In this document: piece by piece, positions 52,339-60,422 of the stretch
How the letters are laid out: each line of letters starts with the position of its first letter
Numbering within the stretch: the first letter of the stretch is position 1
Assembly: GCA_963729075.1 (NCBI GenBank)
Contig: CAVSMU010000010.1
Coordinates: forward strand, 434,001-498,000
Source of the DNA: WHSW01 sp963729075
Lineage (GTDB): Bacteria; Actinomycetota; Thermoleophilia; Solirubrobacterales; 70-9
Direction: 5' to 3'
DNA: 64,000 bases
Translations under genes and position numbers: made by a program
Notes under the pieces: generated by a model
What the model saw: only the letters and a program-made list of their open reading frames with translations
Databases searched by the model: none
What the model was told of the DNA's origin: nothing

Positions 52339-53432
52339 CCGCGGCGCCAGACCTCGCGTACGCCGACGCCGGCAGCGGCGCGCACGACCTCGGCCACCTC
52401 GGTCACCAGGCGCGCACCTCCCTCGCCGCGAGCCATGTGGACGAGGAGGTCGACCCCGCGCGCGAGCTGCTCGCGAATCGCCTCGTGCGGGAGCCCGATG
52501 CCCGCCATCAGGGCGAGGGTCTCGACTCGGCGCAGGGCGTCGGCGGGCGAGTTCGCGTGCACGGTCGACAGCGCGCCGTCGTGGCCGGTGTTGAGCGCCG
52601 TGAGCAGGTCGAGAGCTTCGGCGCCGCGCACCTCGCCGATCACGATCCGGTCGGGCCGCATGCGCAGCGCGTTGCGCAGCAGGTCGCGGATCGTGACCTC
52701 ACCCCGCCCCTCGACCGACGGGGGTCTGCTCTCGAGCCGAACGACGTGCGTCTGGCGCAGGCGCAGCTCGGCGGCGTCCTCGATCGTGACCACGCGCTCG
52801 TCGGGCCCGATCCAGGCGGACAGTGCGTTCAGCAGCGTGGTCTTGCCCGACCCGGTCCCCCCGGAGACGAGGATGCTGCGGCGGGCGGCGACGGCGTCGG
52901 CGAGCAGTGTGTGGAGCTCCTCGGTCAGGGTTCCGGACGCGACCAGCCCGTCGGGGTCCGGGCGGCTCGCGGTGAATCGGCGCACCGAGAGAGCGGGGCC
53001 GTCGACCGCGAGCGGCGGGATGACGACGTTGACTCGCGAGCCGTCGGCCAGCCGGGCGTCGGCCATCGGGCTGAGCTCGTCGACGCGCCGCCCGACCGGA
53101 GCCAGGATGCGCTCGATCGTGTCGCGGAGCTGCTGGTCGGACTCGAAGCGCACGTCCGAGCGCTCGATCCGACCCCGGCGCTCGACGTAGACGTGGTCGT
53201 GTCCGTTCACCATCAGCTCCTCGACCTCTCGGTCGGCAAGCAGCTCCTCGAGCGGGCCGAGGCCGACCGTGTCGCGCAGGATCAGGTCGACGATCCGTTC
53301 GCGCCGGGCGCCCGAGAGCACGCCGGCAGCGTCGTCGACGAGACCACGCACGGTGGCCTCGAGCCCGACCCCCTCCGACGCCTCCGCGCGGCGGCGCTCG
53401 ACGAGCCGCAGCCGCAACTCGGCGGCGAGCAC
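52335..53432 (-). CDS. cpaF: CpaF/TadA pilus assembly ATPase
   Basis: Secretion ATPase that drives Flp pilus assembly, 365 aa from the GTG at 53432. Walker A ILVSGGTGSGKTTLLNALSA, Asp box VTIEDAAELRL, Walker B region RMRPDRIVIGEVRGAEALDL and His box TGHDGALSTVHANSP. The N-terminal domain EELMVNGHDHVYVERRGRIE is also typical. Upstream codons (IATPDDHAR) continue in frame without a standard start, so the N-terminus could be slightly longer. Confidence 0.93.
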   Translation of the reverse strand: MLAAELRLRLVERRRAEASEGVGLEATVRGLVDDAAGVLSGARRERIVDLILRDTVGLGPLEELLADREVEELMVNGHDHVYVERRGRIERSDVRFESDQQLRDTIERILAPVGRRVDELSPMADARLADGSRVNVVIPPLAVDGPALSVRRFTASRPDPDGLVASGTLTEELHTLLADAVAARRSILVSGGTGSGKTTLLNALSAWIGPDERVVTIEDAAELRLRQTHVVRLESRPPSVEGRGEVTIRDLLRNALRMRPDRIVIGEVRGAEALDLLTALNTGHDGALSTVHANSPADALRRVETLALMAGIGLPHEAIREQLARGVDLLVHMARGEGGARLVTEVAEVVRAAAGVGVREVWRRG

Positions 53433-53512
53433 GCGGGCATGGTCGTCGGGCGTGGCGATGTGAGGTTTGAGAGCGCGCGGGGCCGGATCTCTCCCCCGGC
53501 GACAATCAAGTA

Positions 53513-54274
53513 ATGAGTGCAGTCGAGGTCCTCCTGGTCGCCGCGGTGCTCGTCGGCATGTCGGTGCAGGGAGCGATCGGGTTCGGCTTCGCGTTCTTCG
53601 TCGCTCCGGCGGCGTTCGCAGCGTTTCCCGCGGCGCAGGCGGTGATGCTCGTCGTGCTGCTCGGGATCGCGATCAACTGCCTGGTGCTGTTCGGGGAGGG
53701 CCGGCGAGCCGAGGTCGCGGTTCGCGCGACCGCGGTCATACTCGGCGCGGCGATCCCGGGCATGTTCGTCGGCGCCTGGGTCGTCACGGAGGTCGACCAC
53801 GAAACGCTGCAGGTCCTGGTCGGGCTGATCGTCCTCGCCGGCGCCCTGGTGCAGGCGTTCGGCCGCGGCGCCGGCGACCGGCCGCGTCGGCCCGGCTCGA
53901 CGGACGCGCCGTTGCTCGAGATCGCGGGCGGCTTCGCCACTGGGGTACTGACGACGTCGGTGACCGTCAACGGCCCCGTGCTCGTGCTGATGTACTCCCG
54001 GCTCGGGTTGCGCGGGGCGCTGCTGCGCGATTCGCTGGCGGCCGCGCTGCTCGGGCTCAGCCTGTCCGGGGCCGTGATCGTTGCCCTGGTCGCCGGCGGC
54101 GAGGGGGCGTGGCCCGAGGGCTGGGTGCTGATCGCCTGCATTCCCGCGGTGCTCGTCGGCCACCGGTTCGGCGCCAGCGTCTTTCGCCGCCTCGACGACG
54201 GGTCTCATCACCGGGCAGCGCTCGGCGCCGCCGCGCTCGCGGGCCTGCTCAGCATCGGCGCCGCCGTGCTCTAG
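53513..54274 (+). CDS. TauE/SafE-family membrane transporter
   Basis: 253 aa with about eight hydrophobic segments. The conserved beginning (VLVGMSVQGAIGFGFAFFVA) and the half-repeat motif (GGFATGVLTTSVTVNGPVLV) are typical of the TauE/SafE (DUF81) family, which exports sulfite, sulfonates or related anions. The substrate is unknown here. It is divergent from cpaF (80 bases between starts) and followed after 24 bases by the macro-domain gene. Confidence 0.85.
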   Translation: MSAVEVLLVAAVLVGMSVQGAIGFGFAFFVAPAAFAAFPAAQAVMLVVLLGIAINCLVLFGEGRRAEVAVRATAVILGAAIPGMFVGAWVVTEVDHETLQVLVGLIVLAGALVQAFGRGAGDRPRRPGSTDAPLLEIAGGFATGVLTTSVTVNGPVLVLMYSRLGLRGALLRDSLAAALLGLSLSGAVIVALVAGGEGAWPEGWVLIACIPAVLVGHRFGASVFRRLDDGSHHRAALGAAALAGLLSIGAAVL

Positions 54275-54298
54275 CTCGTGGGGTAATAGCCTGCCGCC

Positions 54299-54805
54299 AT
54301 GGCCGAGATCGAGGTGGTCGAGGGCGACATCACCAAGCTCGAGCTCGACGCGATCACCAACGCTGCGAACACCGACCTGCGCCACGGCGGGGGCGTTGCG
54401 GGGGCGATCTCGCGAGCCGGCGGGCCGTCGATCCAGGCCGAGAGCGATGGCCTCGCCCCGATCGAGCTCGGCGCGGCGGTGGCCACCGGCGGTGGCGATC
54501 TGCCCGCCCGGTGGGTCATCCACGCCGCGACCATGCACCTCGGCGGTCCGACCTCGGCGGAGGCCATCCGTGCCGCCACCGCGAGCGCGCTCCGGGTCGC
54601 CGACGAGCTCGGCGCCCGCTCCCTCGCCCTCGTGGCCTTCGGCACCGGCGTCGGCGGGTTCCCGCTCGACGACGCGGCTCGGATCGAGGCCGAGGAGGTC
54701 CGGCGCCATCTCGGGGGCCAGACGGGACTCGAGCGAGTCGTCTTCTGCGTGTTCGGCGAGCAGGCGCGGGCGGCGTTCGAGCGCGCCGTGGGCGCGTCCG
54801 GCTAG
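54299..54805 (+). CDS. Macro-domain (ADP-ribose-binding) protein
   Basis: 168 aa, one macro domain: IEVVEGDITKLELDAITNAA, NTDLRHGGGVAGAISRAGG, and the second loop LVAFGTGVGGFPLDDAARIE. Such proteins bind ADP-ribose or hydrolyse ADP-ribosyl esters and O-acetyl-ADP-ribose. The Asn-Ala-Asn and the Gly-rich loop expected in active hydrolases are present. Its last 28 bases lie within the left copy of the 147 bp direct repeat. Confidence 0.92.
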   Translation: MAEIEVVEGDITKLELDAITNAANTDLRHGGGVAGAISRAGGPSIQAESDGLAPIELGAAVATGGGDLPARWVIHAATMHLGGPTSAEAIRAATASALRVADELGARSLALVAFGTGVGGFPLDDAARIEAEEVRRHLGGQTGLERVVFCVFGEQARAAFERAVGASG

Positions 54806-54923
54806 CTCGCGACGCGCTCGGGGGCCTTCAGCGTTCGATCAGCCGCATGTTGCGGGCGAAGGCCTCGGCGTGGATCAGGCGGAGCGCCTGCTCGCGAGTG
54901 AGCGCCAGGGTCGCGATCCAGGC
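54777..54923 (+). repeat. Direct repeat, left copy (macro-cpaB junction)
   Basis: This segment aligns base for base with 59697-59843, about 14 mismatches in 147 by eye (roughly 90 percent identity), same orientation, offset 4920. It contains the true end of the macro gene and a truncated end of cpaB. It marks the left boundary of the accessory segment. Confidence 0.85.
54828..54923 (-). pseudogene. Truncated cpaB 3' end
   Basis: The minus strand reads AWIATLALTREQALRLIHAE then AFARNMRLIER and a stop at 54828, nearly identical to the last 31 residues of the intact CpaB-like protein at 59748. Nothing upstream of 54923 is related to cpaB. A remnant left by the duplication that created the flanking repeats. 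Confidence 0.8.
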
Positions 54924-54946
54924 GTATCTGCACCGGTGGCCGAGGC

Positions 54947-55999
54947 TCACCGAGGCGGAGGAGCGTCAACGGCTTGGCCCTCCTCGGCGAGCTCGTCAGG
55001 GAGCCCGAAGCCGGCGAACGCCTTCGGGCTCCTGAACATCATCATCTCGGCGATCCGCTCACCGTCCAACGTGAGCACGCCGAGCGACTCAGCCGCGAAC
55101 GCCCGCTGCTCCTCGCGCCAGATGTAGTGTCCGAAAGCGAGCTGGCCGTTGGCGCGGGTCGGGACCAAGCGCCAGCGGTTGCCGGTGCCCATCGGCGCTG
55201 TGCCCACGAACTCGGCGACCGCCTCGCGGCCGCGGAACCAAGTCGCCTCCGGAGGCATCGCGAACACGGCCTCGTCGGTCAGCATCGCCGCGAGCGCGTC
55301 GACGTCGTCGCGCTCCCACGCGTCAACGTAACCGTCGACAACCCTGCGCAGGGCGGCGTCGTCGAGCGTGCTCAGGGTCGCCTGCTGGTCCTGCTCGGGA
55401 AGGCGGTCGTCGACGGTCTGGTGGGCGCGCTGCAGAGCGCTGTCGATCGAGGCGGGCGTCGCCTCGAGCACCTCGGCGGCCTCGCGCGCCGAGAAGCCGA
55501 GCACGTCGCGGAGGATCAGCACCGCCCGCTGTCGCGGCGGCAGGTGCTGCAGGGCGGCGATGAAGGCCAGCTCGACGCTTTCGCGCAGCTCGTAGCGGGC
55601 TGCCGGCGAGGCGTACCCGGCCTCGGGCCCGAGCCGCTCGTCGGCGACCGGCTCGATCCAGACCGACTCGACCAGGGGTTCGCCTCGCGCATCGCCGCGC
55701 TCCGCCGGAGGCCCGTAATCGACCGGCAGCACCCGCTTCGGGCGCCGCTCGATGATCTTCAGCGACGCGTTGGTGGCGATCCGGTAGAGCCAGGAGCGCA
55801 GCGAGCTGCGGCCCTCGAACCGCGCCAGCCCGCGCCAGGCGTTGAGCAACGACTCCTGAACGGCGTCCTCGGCGTCCGCGGCCGAGCCCAGCATCCGGTA
55901 CGCGTGGGCATACAGCGCCCCTCGGTGGGGCTCGACCAGGCGGCCGAAGGCCTCCTCGTCGCCGGCCTTAGCCCGTTCGAGCAGCTCACCGTCGCTCAT
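54947..55999 (-). CDS. ECF sigma factor with C-terminal SnoaL-like domain (SigG/TIGR02960 type)
   Basis: 350 aa from the ATG at 55999, which overlaps the VOC stop (ATGA). Region 2: AHAYRMLGSAADAEDAVQES, LRSWLYRIATNASLKII. Linker VWIEPVADERLGPEA is typical of the SigG-like group. Region 4: LQHLPPRQRAVLILRDVLGF, SAREAAEVLEATPASIDSAL. The C-terminal 120 residues form a SnoaL-like domain (VDGYVDAWERDDVDALAAML, MPPEATWFRGREAVAEFVGT), which in these sigma factors tunes activity in place of an anti-sigma factor. It probably controls its own operon. Confidence 0.9.
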   Translation of the reverse strand: MSDGELLERAKAGDEEAFGRLVEPHRGALYAHAYRMLGSAADAEDAVQESLLNAWRGLARFEGRSSLRSWLYRIATNASLKIIERRPKRVLPVDYGPPAERGDARGEPLVESVWIEPVADERLGPEAGYASPAARYELRESVELAFIAALQHLPPRQRAVLILRDVLGFSAREAAEVLEATPASIDSALQRAHQTVDDRLPEQDQQATLSTLDDAALRRVVDGYVDAWERDDVDALAAMLTDEAVFAMPPEATWFRGREAVAEFVGTAPMGTGNRWRLVPTRANGQLAFGHYIWREEQRAFAAESLGVLTLDGERIAEMMMFRSPKAFAGFGLPDELAEEGQAVDAPPPR

Positions 56000-56367
56000 C
56001 GCCCCCCTCCCTTCGGCTGCCAGAAGGCGAGCTCGCCGCCGACGGGAGTCGAGAGGACGCTGCGCCACCCCACCGGTCCCTCGCGCGGCTCGACCGCGAC
56101 GTCGGCGCCGAGCCGTCGCGCGCGCTCGGTGGCGTCGTCGATCCGCTCGACCTCGACGTAGGGCAGCCAGATCGGATGATCGGCGGGGGTCTCGACCATG
56201 CCGGCAGCGAACGCGGCGTCGAACTCGAACGCCAGATAGGGACCCGCGCCGGTCTCGACGCGCTCAGGGCGCCACCCGCAGAGCTCGGAATACAGGGCGC
56301 TTGCGCCCGCCACGTCGGGCGTATGGAGCTCGAGGTGGACGACTGGATTGGGATCCCACGGCCTCAT
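55996..56367 (-). CDS. VOC/glyoxalase-family protein
   Basis: 123 aa from the ATG at 56367 (MRPWDPNPVVHLELHTPDVA), 7 bases after the SDR stop with GGGGTGAGG as a possible ribosome binding site. An ATG at 56391 would add 8 residues and overlap the SDR gene. Two beta-alpha-beta-beta-beta modules are visible: VHLELHTPDVAGASALYSEL and WLPYVEVERIDDATERARRL, with GGELAFWQPK at the end. Metal ligands and substrate are uncertain. It is co-transcribed with the SDR and sigma genes. Confidence 0.85.
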   Translation of the reverse strand: MRPWDPNPVVHLELHTPDVAGASALYSELCGWRPERVETGAGPYLAFEFDAAFAAGMVETPADHPIWLPYVEVERIDDATERARRLGADVAVEPREGPVGWRSVLSTPVGGELAFWQPKGGGR

Positions 56368-56374
56368 ATCTGCC

Positions 56375-57067
56375 TCACCCCGATCCGACATCGGTGAGCC
56401 CCTCGCCGGTCACGCCGAGCACCGTTGTCTCGCGGTGCTCGCCGCCGGAGGCGATCGAGAGGATGGCGCGGGCGACCCCGTCGGGGTCGAGCGGCACCGG
56501 CCAGGACTTCATCTGAGCCTCGGCCGTCCGGCCGGCCGCGGCGCCGTACGCCTCTGCAGCGGCCTCCCCGATCCGGGTGCCCTCCAGGAACTGGAGCGGG
56601 GCCAGCGCGACGAACCGGATCCCGAGCTCGCGGGCGTCGGCGGCGCGCTGTAGGTACCCGGCCAGGAACATCTGCATCCGCTTCGCGCCGGCGTAGCCGC
56701 CCGAGAGCGGCGAGCCGCGGAGTCCGGCGCCGCTCGACACGATCACGACGGTCGAGTTTGGACGAAGCGGCCGGGTCAGCGCGGCGCGGCCGACCTCGAA
56801 GGCGATCTTGACGTCGACGTTCCAGGTGACCGAAAACGACTCCCAGGTCTGCTCTTCGATCGCTGCCATGTGCGGACGCGCCCCGGCGGCGACGACGACC
56901 AGGTCCGGGTCGGCCTCGGCGAGGAGGGCGGCAACCTGCTCGGGATCGGTGGCGTCGCGCTCGCGACCGGCGGCCACGACCTGGACTCCGCCATCGGCGA
57001 GGGCGCTTGCGGTGGCCTTGCCGACGCCGCTGCCGGCGCCGATCACGACGGCTCTCTTGATGCTCAT
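56375..57067 (-). CDS. Short-chain dehydrogenase/reductase
   Basis: 230 aa from the ATG at 57067 (MSIKRAVVIGAGSGVGKATA). The Rossmann motif GAGSGVG and the VVVAAGARP strand are present, with a catalytic Ser (VVIVSSGAGLRGSPLSG) and YAGAKR in the position of YxxxK. The substrate is unknown. Between the MFS gene (35 bases upstream) and the VOC gene. The first codons of a second, lost copy are seen at about 58673. Confidence 0.88.
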   Translation of the reverse strand: MSIKRAVVIGAGSGVGKATASALADGGVQVVAAGRERDATDPEQVAALLAEADPDLVVVAAGARPHMAAIEEQTWESFSVTWNVDVKIAFEVGRAALTRPLRPNSTVVIVSSGAGLRGSPLSGGYAGAKRMQMFLAGYLQRAADARELGIRFVALAPLQFLEGTRIGEAAAEAYGAAAGRTAEAQMKSWPVPLDPDGVARAILSIASGGEHRETTVLGVTGEGLTDVGSG

Positions 57068-57102
57068 GGTGATTCCTCCTTGGGTGGTGAGGAGAGCGGC
57101 GC

Positions 57103-58548
57103 TCAGCGGCCGCCCTCGGCTTCGAGCGCGGGGACCGCGCCGATCGGCAGCCCCTCGGCCGCCTGGCGGCGGCCGGGGAGGGCCAGTCCGGTGATCGCGC
57201 CGGCGAGCGAGAGGCCTGCGGCGACGAGGACCGCCGGCGTAAAGCCGTCGGCGAACGCCTGCACCGAGGCGTAGCTGCCGGCGGCGGCGAAGACGGCGAC
57301 CGCGACCGCGATCCCGAAGACGCCGCCGAGCTCGCGCATCATGCTGTTCGCCCCGGCGGCCTTGCCTACCTCCGCCTCCGACATCGAGCCGACGACCGAG
57401 TTCTGCGCGGCGGGGATCGCCATCGACACGCCGACTCCCGCGACGATGAACGGCACCAGCATCTGCGAGTAGGTGATCCCGGGGTCGACGATCAGCGCCA
57501 GCCAGGCCATTCCGGCAGCCTGCAGGGCCAACCCGGCGACCATCAGCGGCCGCTCGCCGATCCGGTCGGCGAGCGCGCCGGCGAGCGGGGCGACGGTGAT
57601 GAAGGTCGCCGTCCAGGGCAGCAGTCGCAGGCCGGTGTCGAGCGGGCCGTAGCCGAGGCCGGTCTGCAGCAGCTGGGCGTAGAAGAACACCGCCGCGAAC
57701 AGCGAGGCGAAGGTCAAGAAGATCGCCCCGTTTCCGGCCGCAAACGACCGCGAGCGGAAGAACCGCATTGGCAGCATCGGCTCGGCTGCGCGCAGCTCCC
57801 AGGCGACGAAGGCGCCGATCAGCGCCGCACCGGCGGCCAGCGAGCCGACGACCTCGAGGCTGTCCCACCCGATGCCGTTGCCGCGCACCAGCCCCCAGAC
57901 GAGCCCGAAGGCGCCGGCGCTGATCAGCGCCAGGCCGGGGATGTCGAGGCCGGTGTCCCGGCCATAGCTCTCCTTCATACGGGTGAGCGCGAGCGGGATC
58001 GCCGCTAGGCCGATTGGGACATTGACCCAGAAGATCCATTCCCAGCTGATCCCCTCGACCACGGCGCCGCCGACGAGCGGCCCCGCCGCGACCGCGATCC
58101 CGGTGACGGCGGAGAAGATCCCGATCGCCGCGCCGCGCTTCTCGGGCGGGAAGGCGGAGGAGAGCAGCGCCAGGCCGAGCGGCATGATCAGCGCCGACCC
58201 GGCACCCTGGACGGCGCGAGCGGCGATCAGAACACCGACGTTCGGCGCCAGCGCCGAGGCGGCCGAGGCGGCCGCGAACACTCCCAGACCGATGGCGAAC
58301 AGCCTGCGGCGGCCGAAACGGTCGCCGAGCGCTGCTCCGGTCACCAGCAGCACCGCGAAGCTCAGGTTGTAGGCGTTGACTGTCCACTCGAGCTCCTCGA
58401 TCGAAGCGCCCAGATCGAGGCGGATCGTGCTCAACGCTGTGGACACCACGAGGGTGTCGAGGGCGGCCATCAACGATCCGATCCCGGTCAATACGACCAC
58501 CCAGCGGGTGATCGCCTTCGGACTCATCTGCGCTGGACTTAGTCTCAT
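57103..58548 (-). CDS. DHA2-family MFS transporter
   Basis: 481 aa from the ATG at 58548, which has GGAGGG 5 bases upstream; the frame is open to 58623. Fourteen-helix pattern with ALDTLVVSTALSTIRLDLGA, GAALGDRFGRRRLFAIGLGV, GAGSALIMPLGLALLSSAFP, AGPLVGGAVVEGISWEWIFW. Ends IGAVPALEAEGGR. The probable operon order is MFS, SDR, VOC, sigma. The substrate is unknown; drug or metabolite export is likely by family. Confidence 0.9.
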   Translation of the reverse strand: MRLSPAQMSPKAITRWVVVLTGIGSLMAALDTLVVSTALSTIRLDLGASIEELEWTVNAYNLSFAVLLVTGAALGDRFGRRRLFAIGLGVFAAASAASALAPNVGVLIAARAVQGAGSALIMPLGLALLSSAFPPEKRGAAIGIFSAVTGIAVAAGPLVGGAVVEGISWEWIFWVNVPIGLAAIPLALTRMKESYGRDTGLDIPGLALISAGAFGLVWGLVRGNGIGWDSLEVVGSLAAGAALIGAFVAWELRAAEPMLPMRFFRSRSFAAGNGAIFLTFASLFAAVFFYAQLLQTGLGYGPLDTGLRLLPWTATFITVAPLAGALADRIGERPLMVAGLALQAAGMAWLALIVDPGITYSQMLVPFIVAGVGVSMAIPAAQNSVVGSMSEAEVGKAAGANSMMRELGGVFGIAVAVAVFAAAGSYASVQAFADGFTPAVLVAAGLSLAGAITGLALPGRRQAAEGLPIGAVPALEAEGGR

Positions 58549-58705
58549 CGTGCCCTCCACGGTCGTTAGGCGGACCGTTCGCCGCCGTTTCCAGTTGAGA
58601 TCCGGCGCGGGGCGGAAATCCAACGCAGCGCGACGCGGGCCCGCGATGAGGAGGGCTCTTTCGGATGCTCATGGTCATTCATCCGTGTGGTTGACGGGCG
58701 CGCTC

Positions 58706-58850
58706 AGCGGACGCCGCCGGCTTCGAGCGTGGGGACCGCGCCGATCGGCAGCCCCGTCCTTCGTGCGGCGCGTGGGGAGCGCCAGTCCCGTGATCGCTCC
58801 TGCGACGGTGAGACCTGCGGCGGCAACGAGGATCGCCCGGCTAGGCCGCT
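58706..58850 (-). pseudogene. Remnant of a second MFS C-terminus
   Basis: The minus strand reads AILVAAAGLTVAGAITGLAL then PTRRTKDG, and after a frame change LPIGAVPTLEAGGVR with a stop. This is closely related to the end of the intact MFS protein (VLVAAGLSLAGAITGLALPG, LPIGAVPALEAEGGR). It is followed at 58673 by ATGAGCATCCGAAAGAGCC, a match to the intact SDR start. It is the ghost of an MFS-SDR pair upstream of the intact one. Confidence 0.75.
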
Positions 58851-59044
58851 GGGACCAGCGCGGCGTTCTGGCGCTCTAGCTCCGTGGCCGCGCCAGTGCG
58901 CCAGCTGTCGGCGATCATCTCCGACACCGGGTCCGGGAGGATCTCCTCCTCACCGTTCTCGATTCCGCCGAAGATGCCCCGGGCAACGGACTCCGGCGGA
59001 GTCTTGAGGATGGGGAGATCCCGGACCACGTCAGTGTCGGTCAC
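58841..59044 (-). pseudogene. Remnant of an SDR C-terminus
   Basis: The frame 58841-59245 has a family-like C-terminal half: DVVRDLPILKTPPESVARGI, FGGIENGEEEILPDPVSEMI, ADSWRTGAATELERQNAALV. This is the usual end of one group of short-chain dehydrogenases (FPDP-W-G-KALERQ). No Rossmann fold or catalytic Tyr-Lys is encoded upstream, so only the tail remains. Confidence 0.6.
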
Positions 59045-59060
59045 TTCGGGCCTAGGCGCC

Positions 59061-59091
59061 CCGCTCCCGCTTCGGACGGACTCGGGAGCGG
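59061..59091. terminator. Inverted repeat near gene remnants
   Basis: CCGCTCCCG (59061-59069) and CGGGAGCGG (59083-59091) form a 9 bp stem with a 13-base loop. It could terminate a transcript coming from either side. Weakly supported. Confidence 0.3.
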
Positions 59092-59232
59092 GCCTTGGCG
59101 CTATCGCTCGTCGCGCGAAGGACCGGTGACCGAGTCGCCACGGCCCGGCTGCTGATGGTTGTCCGCTCGCGAGTAGCTCCGGTGTTGAGATGAGATGCTC
59201 AAGCCGACTGAGGCGAAGACAGAGGAGGGCCG

Positions 59233-59489
59233 ATGGCCACCGCAACTGACGTATCCGAGCTACCCCTGGACTGCGCCGACGTCTGCATCGCGACCGGACG
59301 CATGGTCAGCCGCCAGACGGAATACGAGTCGGAGACCGCGCGGGCGGAGGTCAGAGCTGCCGCCAATCCTGCTCGACCTGCGGCGAGGAATGCGAGCGCC
59401 ACGCCGAGCATCATGAGCATTGCCGGCTCTGCGCTGAAAGCTGCCGCCGTTGCGAGGCAGCCTGCGCCGCCCTGCTCGACGCGATCTGA
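59233..59489 (+). pseudogene. Cys-rich four-helix copper-storage-like protein (DUF326), frameshifted
   Basis: ATG 59233 has AGGAGG just upstream. The first frame reads MATATDVSELPLDCADVCIA then TGRMVSRQTEYESETARAEV. After a one-base loss near 59352 the neighbouring frame continues SCRQSCSTCGEECERHAEHH, EHCRLCAESCRRCEAACAAL, LDAI and a stop at 59487-59489. Joined, it is an 86-residue protein with 11 Cys in CxxxC spacing, as in the DUF326/Csp four-helix copper-binding family. Neither frame alone gives the family. It may be a sequence error or a recently broken gene. Confidence 0.7.
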
Positions 59490-59696
59490 GTTCTTCTGGA
59501 GCCACGCCGAAGCTATGGGTGCCCGTGGATGCGGTCGTAGCGCTCCTGCTCCTTCGTGGTCCGCTCGGCCCACGGGATCGCCTCGAGCTGAGCCCGCAGG
59601 CGCCCGGTGCGGGCCTCCGTCCCTTCGATCAGCTAGGCGTCGTCGGGCGGGTCGGTTGCCGTCTCGATCTCATCGAGCTCGCTGCGCCGGAGCCGC
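59490..59696 (-). other. Intergenic stretch with a possible coding remnant
   Basis: No intact gene is seen. On the minus strand two coding-like pieces, RLRRSELDEIETATDPPDDA and (after a stop) LIEGTEARTGRLRAQLEAIP then WAERTTKEQERYDRIHGHP, read in one frame. The family is unknown. It may be the tail of a lost gene at the right edge of the accessory segment. Confidence 0.3.
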
Positions 59697-59843
59697 TCGA
59701 GCGCGCCGTGGGCGCGTCCGGCTAGCTCGCGACGGGTCGGGGACCGTTCAGCGTTCGATCAGCCGCATGTTGCGAGCGAAGGCCTCGGCGTGGATCAGGC
59801 GGAGCGCCTCGTCGCGGGTCAGGGCCAGCGTCGCGATCCAGGC
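59697..59843 (+). repeat. Direct repeat, right copy (macro-cpaB junction)
   Basis: Matches 54777-54923. Here the macro-gene end is a 28-base remnant (LERAVGASG and stop at 59725), while cpaB is complete. It marks the right boundary of the accessory segment. Confidence 0.85.
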
Positions 59844-60419
59844 CTCGCCGGTGGGCCCCGCCAGGACGTCATCGGGCGCCGAGCGCTCGCCGGGGCGCAG
59901 CTCGATCAGCTCGACCGCCTCGGCGGCGACGTAGGTTCGCCCGGCTCCGCCCCCCGGCCCGGCCTCGCTGGTGACCACCACGTCGACTCGCCGCGCAGGG
60001 CCGCCCGGCCGCGCCGCGAGCGCGCCGGCGCCCTGAACCGCGATCTCGACCGGTCGCCGGCCGTCGGCGAGCTGGCGCGGACGCCCGTCACCGCTCCCCG
60101 GGGCCTCGAGCTGCGAGGCGAGCAGGTACCCACCGGCGGGAATGGGCACCGCGGGCGAGCGGCCGAGCGCCTGCGCCGGGCTGCTGAGCGCGTCCGGCGG
60201 GACGAAGCGCTCGGGGACCCGGCGGAGCTCGAGCGCGCGACGGATCACCGGCTCGCGCAGGCGTCGGTGACCGGGCAGCTGCTCGGCCGCTACGACCACC
60301 CTCCGCAGGTCGCCGTACCGGAAGGCCGGATCGTCCCCGCCACCGCTGGCCGCGGCCGCGAGGCCGGCGCACAGCGCCGCCGCGGCGGCGAAGCCGACGG
60401 CCCGCGCACGGCGGCTCAC
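59748..60419 (-). CDS. cpaB: CpaB/RcpC-like Flp pilus assembly protein
   Basis: 223 aa with a signal or membrane segment (AVGFAAAAALCAGLAAAASG). A SAF-like beta-clip domain is visible (RALELRRVPERFVPPDALSS, IPAGGYLLASQLEAPG), and a C-terminal part (RRVDVVVTSEAGPGGGAGRT, YVAAEAVELIEL). These fit the CpaB/RcpC family, which acts in the periplasm or envelope during Flp pilus assembly. It follows the histidine kinase by 3 bases. Its partners cpaF, tadB and tadC are 6 kb away across the accessory segment. Confidence 0.75.
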   Translation of the reverse strand: MSRRARAVGFAAAAALCAGLAAAASGGGDDPAFRYGDLRRVVVAAEQLPGHRRLREPVIRRALELRRVPERFVPPDALSSPAQALGRSPAVPIPAGGYLLASQLEAPGSGDGRPRQLADGRRPVEIAVQGAGALAARPGGPARRVDVVVTSEAGPGGGAGRTYVAAEAVELIELRPGERSAPDDVLAGPTGEAWIATLALTRDEALRLIHAEAFARNMRLIER

Positions 60420-60422
60420 GGC

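Noticed and set aside
54777..59843. Direct repeats read as terminal repeats of an insertion sequence or transposon
   Set aside because: They are made of host gene ends, are not inverted, and no transposase or integrase is encoded between them.
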